From Thermoleophilaceae bacterium (GTDB lineage Bacteria; Actinomycetota; Thermoleophilia; Solirubrobacterales; Thermoleophilaceae), in assembly GCA_013811765.1 (NCBI GenBank), contig JACCUO010000228.1:1-8046 (forward strand): DNA of 8,046 nt. The letters are read 5' to 3'. Shown here in pieces: positions 1-4,609 of the stretch (within the stretch, counting starts at the first letter, position 1; each line of letters opens with the position of its first letter). The position numbers and the translations under genes were made by a program. The notes beneath the pieces were generated by a model. The model did no database searches. It worked only from the letters and a program-made list of their open reading frames with translations, and was not told the DNA's origin.

Positions 1-1
1 G

Positions 2-1501
2 GCCGTGGGGGCGCTCGTTCTCTCGCGGCCCGCGGATAGTCCCCCGCCGAGCGCCACCACCACCCGCTTGGACGCGCCGGTCAACGTCGGCGCCCAAGAT
101 CCGCGCGACATCAGCGCCCACAACTCCCCGACCTTTGCGCGCAACCCGGTCAGCCCCGCCAACCTGGCCGTCTCGAGCAGGATCGACACTCCGTTCTTCT
201 CGTGCGGACTGCACGTCTCCGCGGATGGGGGCGAGAGCTGGTCTCAGATTCCGATCCCGGCCCCCAAGGGAGAGGAGCCGAAGTGCTTTGCGCCCGATGT
301 CGCCTTCTCGGCCGACGGCACCCTCTTCCTGTCGTTTGTCACGCTGAAGGGAAACGGGAACGTCCCGAACGCGACGTGGATCTCGACTTTGAAGAACGGG
401 AAACGTAAGCTCTCGAGGCCGGTCAAGGCGCTTGGTCGGCTGGCCTTTCAGGTGCGGCTTGCCCCTGACCCGGCCAGCCCGAAGCGCATGTACATCACCT
501 GGCTGCAGGGCAAGGACGTGGCGCCTGTGAGGTTCACCGAGCCTGGAGCGAACCCGTTGATGGCCGCCCGCTCCGAGGACGAGGGGGCTACCTGGACTCG
601 CCCTGTGCGCATAAACCAACCGTCCCGCGAGCGCGTGGTCACCCCCTCGCCGGTCGTCGGGCCCAAGGGAGAGCTCTACGTCCTCTACCTGGATCTGGGT
701 GAGGACAGGCTCGACTATGAAGCCGGCCACAGGGGCAGGGGGGGCCGTCCTTACGTAGGCCCCTTCAAGCTCGTGCTCGGTAGGTCAACGGACCGCGGAA
801 AGAGCTGGAAGGAGCTGGTCGTGGACGAGAACCTGAAGCCGATTCACCGGTTCATCGTCTTCACTCCTCCGTTTCCCTCCCTCGCGGTGGACCGCGACGG
901 GCGCCTCTATGCCGCCTTTCACGACCGGCGCGCGGGCGATCCCGATGTCCTCCTGTGGTCGTTCAAGCCCGGGGAATCGGCCTTCAAGGGACCCACGCGC
1001 GTGAACGACAAGAGCAGCGGGGATAGAACCTGGCAGTACCTGCCAAAGCTCGCGACCGCTCCCGACGGGCGCCTCGATGTCCTCTACTACGACCGCCGCG
1101 CAGACCCCAAGAACTTGAAGAATCATGTCTCGCTGCAATCCTCGTTCGATCACGGCAAGAGCTTCACTCCGGCGCTGCGCCTCTCGAGCCGCCCGTTCGA
1201 CTCGCGCATCGGCTATGGCGCCAAGGAGGGATTGCCCGACCTCGGTAGCCGTCTCGGGCTCCTCTCCGAGAATGAGCGGGCCGAGGCCGTCTGGACAGAC
1301 ACCCGCGGAGGCACCCCGGGCACCCAGAAACAGGACCTCGCGAAGGGAGTGGCGGCCTTCAAAGAGGCTCCCGCCGAGGAGGCCGACGAGTCCCTGCGTT
1401 ACCTGGCCCTCGGCCTCGGCCTTGCAGGCCTCGCGCTGATCGCCCTATGGGCGATGGGCGCCAGGTCCAAGCCACGCGAACCGGCGGTCCCAGAGTCCTA
1501 G
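2..1501 (+). CDS. Secreted BNR/Asp-box beta-propeller (sialidase-fold) protein with C-terminal membrane anchor, 5' partial
   Basis: The frame is open to the window edge, and its first residues (AVGALVLSRPADS) look like the end of a signal peptide, so the true start probably lies upstream; GTG at 5 is only the first available start. Numbering from that GTG, four Asp-box motifs (S-x-D-x-G-x-x-W) are visible: SADGGESW at 72, SEDEGATW at 190, STDRGKSW at 261 and a weaker SFDHGKSF at 380. D-x-R motifs recur at 306-309 (HDRR), 362-365 (YDRR) and 431-434 (TDTR), as is usual at blade ends in bacterial BNR proteins. This supports a multi-bladed sialidase-type propeller. A hydrophobic segment at about 465-484 followed by a basic tail (RSKPREP) indicates a C-terminal membrane anchor with the propeller outside the cell. 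I cannot identify a catalytic arginine triad or nucleophile, so sialidase activity should not be assumed; an adhesion or binding role is equally possible. It converges with the lipoprotein gene downstream. Confidence 0.85.
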   Translation, partial: AVGALVLSRPADSPPPSATTTRLDAPVNVGAQDPRDISAHNSPTFARNPVSPANLAVSSRIDTPFFSCGLHVSADGGESWSQIPIPAPKGEEPKCFAPDVAFSADGTLFLSFVTLKGNGNVPNATWISTLKNGKRKLSRPVKALGRLAFQVRLAPDPASPKRMYITWLQGKDVAPVRFTEPGANPLMAARSEDEGATWTRPVRINQPSRERVVTPSPVVGPKGELYVLYLDLGEDRLDYEAGHRGRGGRPYVGPFKLVLGRSTDRGKSWKELVVDENLKPIHRFIVFTPPFPSLAVDRDGRLYAAFHDRRAGDPDVLLWSFKPGESAFKGPTRVNDKSSGDRTWQYLPKLATAPDGRLDVLYYDRRADPKNLKNHVSLQSSFDHGKSFTPALRLSSRPFDSRIGYGAKEGLPDLGSRLGLLSENERAEAVWTDTRGGTPGTQKQDLAKGVAAFKEAPAEEADESLRYLALGLGLAGLALIALWAMGARSKPREPAVPES

Positions 1502-1510
1502 CGCGTTCAC

Positions 1511-1547
1511 GGAGGCCGCCTCGGCCTGTCTACGGCCGCCGGCCTCC
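1511..1547. terminator. Candidate bidirectional terminator hairpin between convergent genes
   Basis: An 8-bp outer stem (GGAGGCCG at 1511-1518 with CGGCCTCC at 1540-1547) encloses a 5-bp inner stem (CGGCC at 1522-1526 with GGCCG at 1534-1538) with a 7-nt loop. The two stems are separated by a small asymmetric internal loop. The hairpin starts just after the stop of the propeller gene and overlaps the last codons and stop (1530-1532) of the opposing lipoprotein gene. There is no T-tract, so it is not a canonical intrinsic terminator, although U-less hairpins are often proposed at convergent ends in high-GC bacteria. Confidence 0.4.
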
Positions 1548-2027
1548 CCCGCGTGGGCGCCCACTCTCGCCCGGCTCTTCATCCCCGTCGATCCTCCACT
1601 TCCCGTCTCGGCGCACCAGGAACTCCTTGACCCGCGTCTTCCCGCGCGTCGTGCTGAACTCGGAGACCGCCGTGGCGTCGTCTCCTGACACCTCGACTTC
1701 TATCACCTGCACGCCACGGTCCGGGACGAAGCGCGCCAGGATCGGCGCGAAGGACTTCACCTGCTCCTCACACGTCGCTCCCTGGGGAGAGACGTCGCTC
1801 TTGTCCGCCTGGTTCTCCTTCACCAGCTCTCGCCGGTAGGAGCTCGTGTAGAGCGAGCACGCACGCCTGCCGTCTCCCTCATAGAGTGCGTCAAGGGCTT
1901 CTGACAACACCTTCCTCACGGCGGTTTCGTCCGCTCGTGCGTCGGGACGACCGGTACCGCCGTCGTCACCGCATCCGCCGAGCGCGCAGAGGGTGGCCAG
2001 CATGCCGGCGCACCTCCTCAGCTCCAA
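1530..2027 (-). CDS. Small secreted lipoprotein, NTF2/SnoaL-like candidate
   Basis: The product is a 165-residue putative lipoprotein. From the TTG at 2027 the N-terminus is M-E-L-R-R followed by a hydrophobic stretch and the lipobox L-G-G-C, with Cys19 as the predicted lipidated residue. A D/G-rich linker follows. The mature part (about 33-150) has the pattern of a small NTF2-like domain: an amphipathic helix (VRKVLSEALDALYEGDGRRACSLY), then strands ending in VKEFLVRRDGKWRID. The start is uncertain. AGGAGG sits 9 nt before an internal ATG at 2003, a strong ribosome site, but that start leaves only 10 residues before the lipobox Cys and removes the positive charges a signal peptide needs. I prefer TTG 2027 on signal-peptide grounds. 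The gene lies 14 nt downstream of the winged-helix gene's stop and is probably co-transcribed with it. The fold assignment is inference; the ligand is unknown. Confidence 0.75.
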   Translation of the reverse strand: MELRRCAGMLATLCALGGCGDDGGTGRPDARADETAVRKVLSEALDALYEGDGRRACSLYTSSYRRELVKENQADKSDVSPQGATCEEQVKSFAPILARFVPDRGVQVIEVEVSGDDATAVSEFSTTRGKTRVKEFLVRRDGKWRIDGDEEPGESGRPRGGGRRP

Positions 2028-2041
2028 GGCTGGCCGTCGGC

Positions 2042-2335
2042 TCAGGCCTCGACCTTTGGACCCCGATCGAGCAGCAGCGAAAGGAGCTCACCCACCTTGT
2101 GATCGCCCTGGTCTGCGCCACGGAGCGGCAGCTCGGGGTGAAGCTCGTAGAAGTTGCGCGCGCCGAGCCGATGCTTGGTCAGGTAGCCCGCCTCGCAAAG
2201 CTCGGAGACGAGCCCGTGGGTGGCGCGCTCGGTCAGGTCCACGCAAACCGCGATGTCCCGTAGGCGGGTACCGGGGTCGCGCGCGATGCAGAGCAGGACC
2301 CGGGCGTGGTTGGTGATGAAGGAAACCCCTGTCAT
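2042..2335 (-). CDS. Winged helix-turn-helix transcriptional regulator (MarR/ArsR-like)
   Basis: This 97-residue protein is almost entirely one winged HTH. Helix 1 lies in SFITNHARVLLCIARDP, and the HTH spans about 22-49, with the recognition helix in TERATHGLVSELCEAGYL. The wing is KHRLGARNFYELHP (54-67). The C-terminal helix (HKVGELLSLLLDR) could mediate dimerisation. The TNHARVLLCIARDP...LRDIA...TER signature belongs to a widespread actinobacterial family of one-domain regulators, as I recall it. No Cys pair, His cluster or ligand domain is visible, so the signal it senses is unknown. The start is ATG 2335; no alternative ATG, GTG or TTG lies in frame just upstream, and the only purine-rich element (AGGAG, 2351-2355) is 15 nt away, further than usual. 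It is first in a probable two-gene unit with the downstream lipoprotein. Confidence 0.88.
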   Translation of the reverse strand: MTGVSFITNHARVLLCIARDPGTRLRDIAVCVDLTERATHGLVSELCEAGYLTKHRLGARNFYELHPELPLRGADQGDHKVGELLSLLLDRGPKVEA

Positions 2336-2364
2336 GCGGGCAGGGTAACAGCTCCTAATGCCTC

Positions 2365-2393
2365 AGTCTAGCGGCCCCGAACATGAAGTGTCA
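2365..2393 (-). promoter_or_regulatory. Predicted sigma70-type promoter for the winged-helix/lipoprotein unit
   Basis: Read on the minus strand, a -35-like TGACAC (2393-2388) is followed after exactly 17 nt by a -10-like TAGACT (2370-2365). Transcription would start near 2358, giving a leader of about 23 nt before ATG 2335. The element sits in the 118-nt gap between the FHA gene's stop and the regulator's start. I see no palindromic operator within it and nothing else recognisable in the rest of that gap (2394-2453). Confidence 0.5.
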
Positions 2394-2453
2394 TGCAAGG
2401 GGGATCGACCGCATGTGGCAGGGAGCAGACCGAGCGGTGGAGCGACGGGCCTC

Positions 2454-3020
2454 TTAGCCGCGGCTTCCGGCGGTCTCTGCGGACAGCCGAGCCGGGTCCC
2501 CGTGGAGCGTGATGAAGTGGAGGTTGAAGCGGCCCACGGTAAGCGTATCCCCGTCGCCAAGCTCCGAGAGCTCCACGCGCTCTCCGTTTCGGAAGACCCC
2601 ATTGAGGCTGCGATCATCGAGTGCCTTCGCGCCTCCGTCGTCCCTGTAGATCAGCGCATGACGGCGAGAGACCGTGGGATCGTCCAGGCGCACATCGGCC
2701 GAGAGGCTGCGCCCGATCCGCGTCCACCCCTCTTGAAGGAGGACTGCCACCGCACGCTCGCCGGCATCGTAGGCCAGGTAGTCGCCGGGGCGCCCGAGCG
2801 CTCCTCGGGCCTCATCCAGCCAGTCCGGACGACCTTCGTCCAGGCGGGGCGCCGCGCGTGAGGGCGCCGCGCCGAACATCGAGGACCGCTTGAAGCTGCT
2901 CCCACCGCAGCTTGGGCAGCTCGGCACCTCGTCCTGCTCGTAGAGCGCGACGGCGAAGCCGCATGTCTCGCAACAAAATGAACCGGCCCCTGCCAGGGTT
3001 CCTGCGTTGAAGGACCTCAT
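2454..3020 (-). CDS. Zinc-ribbon plus FHA-domain phosphothreonine-binding protein
   Basis: The 188-residue protein has two modules. Numbered from ATG 3020, the N-terminus carries a zinc ribbon with Cys17-x2-Cys20 and Cys35-x2-Cys38 (C-E-T-C-G ... C-P-S-C-G-G). A linker rich in Ala, Pro and Arg follows (about 45-85). The FHA domain covers about 90-175 with the expected phosphopeptide-binding residues: the G-R-S turn in TRIGRS (about 100-105), S-R-R-H (about 118-121) and the L-N-G-V-F-R-N-G segment (about 139-146). FHA domains bind phosphothreonine, typically on targets of Ser/Thr kinases; no kinase gene is in the window. GTG 3026 is also in frame, but AGAGG sits 5 nt before ATG 3020 and overlaps nothing needed there, so I chose the ATG. 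There is no signal peptide or membrane segment, so it is probably cytoplasmic. Its partner protein is unknown. Confidence 0.92.
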   Translation of the reverse strand: MRSFNAGTLAGAGSFCCETCGFAVALYEQDEVPSCPSCGGSSFKRSSMFGAAPSRAAPRLDEGRPDWLDEARGALGRPGDYLAYDAGERAVAVLLQEGWTRIGRSLSADVRLDDPTVSRRHALIYRDDGGAKALDDRSLNGVFRNGERVELSELGDGDTLTVGRFNLHFITLHGDPARLSAETAGSRG

Positions 3021-3066
3021 CGTCACCTCTTGGGGCTGGTCGGTGTGCGGGCTGATGGTTGTGCGG

Positions 3067-3075
3067 ATGGTAACA
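3067..3075 (-). promoter_or_regulatory. Possible extended -10 promoter for the zinc-ribbon/FHA gene
   Basis: On the minus strand TGTTACCAT (3075-3067) matches an extended -10 (TG-n-TAnnAT). It would give a leader of about 40 nt ending at the AGAGG ribosome site and ATG 3020. A TTGAAA lies 21 nt upstream of the hexamer, too far for a standard -35. It falls in the most AT-rich part of the window (about 3070-3120), as expected for the divergent intergenic region. Confidence 0.35.
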
Positions 3076-3101
3076 AATTCTCTCCTGCCCCGTTTTCAAC
3101 T

Positions 3102-3107
3102 TAATAT
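3102..3107 (+). promoter_or_regulatory. Weak -10 candidate for the double-CxxC gene
   Basis: TAATAT in the AT-rich divergent region could serve as a -10 box for rightward transcription, starting near 3114 and including the Shine-Dalgarno/hairpin leader at 3122-3158. No good -35 hexamer lies 16-18 nt upstream. This is the best rightward candidate in the gap, not a firm call. Confidence 0.25.
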
Positions 3108-3121
3108 TGGACGTTATGGGT

Positions 3122-3158
3122 AGGGAGGAATACGCGCTGGCGCGGCGTATTGATTGGG
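3122..3158 (+). promoter_or_regulatory. Shine-Dalgarno separated from its start codon by a spacer-filling hairpin
   Basis: AGGGAGG (3122-3128) is a strong ribosome site, but the next good start, ATG 3159, is 30 nt downstream. Directly after the AGGGAGG comes a perfect 7-bp inverted repeat, AATACGC (3129-3135) with GCGTATT (3145-3151), around a 9-nt loop. Seven nucleotides (GATTGGG) then lead into the ATG. If the hairpin folds, the Shine-Dalgarno and ATG are brought to a normal spacing of about 7 nt. The same repeat could instead be a DNA operator in the divergent promoter region. Confidence 0.45.
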
Positions 3159-3401
3159 ATGCCCGACCTCGCTTCGATCCTGCTCCGCCGCAGCGTCGGC
3201 TCACTCGACAGCGGCAGGTCGCGTTGCGCGACATGTAGCCGCTCGCCGCTCGTGGGTGAGCGGCTGCACGAGATGGATTCCGGTCGCATGCTCTGTGACC
3301 TTTGTCTGTGGGAGCTGCCGGAGGAGGAGCGCCAGGCCGTTCGCTCCGAGCGCGTGCACGCCAGTGAGCGTCAGCTGGCAGTGGCTCCGCGCGCCGCGTA
3401 G
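3159..3401 (+). CDS. Small double-CxxC (zinc-ribbon-like) protein
   Basis: The product is an 80-residue cytoplasmic protein with two Cys pairs, Cys23-x2-Cys26 and Cys46-x2-Cys49, arranged R-C-A-T-C ... G-E-R-L-H-E-M ... M-L-C-D-L-C-L. This is a typical treble-clef or ribbon zinc site. A charged region follows and ends in RSERVHASERQLAVAPRAA. The core and the S-E-R-V-tail resemble small uncharacterised proteins I associate with Thermoleophilia, which supports a real gene; the function is unknown. The frame also offers TTG 3150, but that codon lies inside the leader hairpin, so ATG 3159 is preferred. It is divergent from the FHA gene, which carries another four-Cys ribbon, and is followed 27 nt later by the SRPBCC gene. 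Confidence 0.75.
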   Translation: MPDLASILLRRSVGSLDSGRSRCATCSRSPLVGERLHEMDSGRMLCDLCLWELPEEERQAVRSERVHASERQLAVAPRAA

Positions 3402-3413
3402 TCGCGCCCCCCG

Positions 3414-3419
3414 TACAAT
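3414..3419 (+). promoter_or_regulatory. -10 box TACAAT for leaderless transcription of the SRPBCC gene
   Basis: TACAAT matches the -10 consensus at five of six positions and ends 9 nt before ATG 3429, so a transcript starting about 7 nt downstream would have a leader of 0-3 nt. No Shine-Dalgarno is present (the gap reads CCCGGCGGC) and no convincing -35 is visible. It lies within the 27-nt gap after the double-CxxC gene. Confidence 0.5.
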
Positions 3420-3428
3420 CCCGGCGGC

Positions 3429-3989
3429 ATGCGGCAGGTAAAGGTGAGCACGGTCATCTCCGCTCCGTGTGAGGACGTCTTCGATCTCGTGGCCGACCTA
3501 TCCCACCGGCCTGCGTTCACCGATCACTACCTCAAGGACTTCCGGCTGTCACGGTCCAATCCGCGCGGGGCGGGCGCCTCTGCCCGGTTTCTGCTGGACA
3601 GACCGGTCTTCGCCGAGCGCGCGGAGCTTTCGATCACCGAATGCGACCGGCCCCACAGGATCGTGGAGGAGGGGCGTGTCGGGCGCCGTGGACGCTCGAG
3701 CCTTTCCGCGGTCTACGAGTTCCGCGCGGAGCCCGGAGGGCGTACCCGTGTCGAGCTCACAGTGGCCAGCGAGCCGAAGACGGCCGTCGACCGGTTCAGG
3801 CAGCGTGGCGCGCATCGATGGATCCGGCGCAAGGCCAAGACGGCGCTCGGGCGGCTGCGCCGGATCTTCGAGGAGCCGGCCGGGGGTGCGCTCGAGCGCG
3901 TCACCGTCGCGGGCTTCGAGCCGCACACCGCACCGCGTTTCGGAGACCACGTGCAGGTGCCGAGGAAGACCGCCGCGACCGACGGGTAG
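3429..3989 (+). CDS. SRPBCC (START/Bet v1-like, polyketide cyclase/dehydrase) family protein
   Basis: The 186-residue protein begins with the hallmark of the SRPBCC superfamily: VKVSTVISAPCEDVFDLVADLSHRPAFTDHYLKDF. This is the first beta strand, then the 'A-P-x-x-V-F-x-x-V-A-D' helix turn lining the hydrophobic cavity. The alternating strands ARFLLDRPVFAERAELSITECDRPHRIVEEGRV and LSAVYEFRAEPGGRTRVELTVASEP follow, then a long basic C-terminal helix (VDRFRQRGAHRWIRRKAKTALGRLRRIFEEP, about 118-150). The last 35 residues are a low-complexity extension. These proteins bind lipids or other hydrophobic ligands; no catalytic residue or specific ligand can be inferred. There is no signal peptide. Its stop codon TAG (3987-3989) is part of the -10 box of the next gene. 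Confidence 0.88.
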   Translation: MRQVKVSTVISAPCEDVFDLVADLSHRPAFTDHYLKDFRLSRSNPRGAGASARFLLDRPVFAERAELSITECDRPHRIVEEGRVGRRGRSSLSAVYEFRAEPGGRTRVELTVASEPKTAVDRFRQRGAHRWIRRKAKTALGRLRRIFEEPAGGALERVTVAGFEPHTAPRFGDHVQVPRKTAATDG

Positions 3990-3992
3990 ACT
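3987..3992 (+). promoter_or_regulatory. -10 box TAGACT overlapping a stop codon, for the lipoprotein gene
   Basis: TAGACT ends 10 nt before ATG 4003, and the gap (GCCCGCCGCG) contains no Shine-Dalgarno, so leaderless transcription is likely. The first three bases are the stop codon of the SRPBCC gene. The same hexamer serves as the -10 in the promoter proposed at 2365-2393. No clear -35 is seen. Confidence 0.45.
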
Positions 3993-4002
3993 GCCCGCCG
4001 CG

Positions 4003-4572
4003 ATGGGCCTCAATCGTCTCACACGCACCACCGCCTGCGTGCTCACGCTGGTCGCCGCCGCCGCGCTGTCTGGGTGCACGAAGGAGGAGCCCGGGGTCGA
4101 TGAGCCCGCCAGGGAGGGACTCGCGATCGACGTGAGCGGCGTCGCCTACAACGTCTTCCTCACGCGCGAGCTGAACCTCGGGATCACGCCCGACAGTGCC
4201 TACTACGACGGTCCGCCGGCCGCGCCCGGCCGCGCCCTCTACGGAGTCTTCCTGCAGACCTGTAACGAGGGCAAGAAACCGCTCACGAGCACCTCCACCT
4301 TCCACGTGGAGGACAACCAGGGCAACGAGTACGAGCCGATCGAGCTCGAGGAGAACAATGCCTTCGCCTACAGGGCCCGCGAGCTTGCGCCGAAGGACTG
4401 CATCCCGGAGGACGGGAGTGTGGCTCAGCTCGGCCCTATCGCCGCCGCGATGCTGCTGTTCGACTTCCCGCTGGAGGACACGGAGAACCGGCCGCTGGAG
4501 CTGAAGATCGAGGGCCCCTTCGACTACGCGACGGGCGAGCGGGAGACCAAGACGGTCGAGCTGGACCTGTAG
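4003..4572 (+). CDS. Secreted lipoprotein, DUF4352-like beta-sandwich candidate
   Basis: The 189-residue product has a textbook lipoprotein signal: basic N-terminus (M-G-L-N-R-L-T-R), hydrophobic core (about 11-21) and lipobox L22-S-G-C25, followed by the acidic linker TKEEPGVDEP. The mature domain (about 42-189) is beta-rich: VSGVAYNVFLTRELN, then ALYGVFLQTCNEGKKPL, then FHVEDNQGNEYEPIEL, and LELKIEGP near the end. 'F-x-V-x-D-x-x-G-N-x-Y-x-P' resembles telokin-like/DUF4352 extracellular domains, often found in lipoproteins beside membrane stress genes. Cys86 and Cys130 (approximate positions) could form a disulphide. The open frame extends upstream to 3469, but that stretch is a shadow of the SRPBCC gene. 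ATG 4003, with its lipoprotein signal and upstream -10 box, is the start. It converges on the PBP gene across a 37-nt gap (4573-4609) without a clear terminator. Confidence 0.85.
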   Translation: MGLNRLTRTTACVLTLVAAAALSGCTKEEPGVDEPAREGLAIDVSGVAYNVFLTRELNLGITPDSAYYDGPPAAPGRALYGVFLQTCNEGKKPLTSTSTFHVEDNQGNEYEPIELEENNAFAYRARELAPKDCIPEDGSVAQLGPIAAAMLLFDFPLEDTENRPLELKIEGPFDYATGERETKTVELDL

Positions 4573-4609
4573 CGGTAGGAGCGCAGCGCAGCCCGAGCCA
4601 CCGACGGTC

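Noticed and set aside
785..1153. A 122-codon leftward open frame within the propeller gene
   Set aside because: Shadow of a gene with four Asp boxes; no domain.
2358..2861. A 167-codon rightward open frame opposite the FHA gene
   Set aside because: The opposite strand encodes an unmistakable zinc ribbon plus FHA domain; the rightward frame has no recognisable domain or ribosome site and is a high-GC shadow.
2812..3234. A 140-codon leftward open frame spanning the FHA gene's 5' end and the intergenic region
   Set aside because: Overlaps the FHA zinc ribbon in another frame and runs through the promoter region; its translation resembles a frame-shifted copy of the real gene.
3469..4002. Upstream extension of the lipoprotein gene's frame by 178 codons
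   Set aside because: It overlaps the SRPBCC gene in another frame, is Arg/Ser/Pro-rich nonsense, and would bury the lipoprotein signal that begins at ATG 4003.
4573..4609. Terminator in the convergent gap between the lipoprotein and PBP genes
   Set aside because: Only a tiny GCGC-A-GCGC palindrome and a 4-bp CGGT/ACCG pair; no convincing stem or T-tract.
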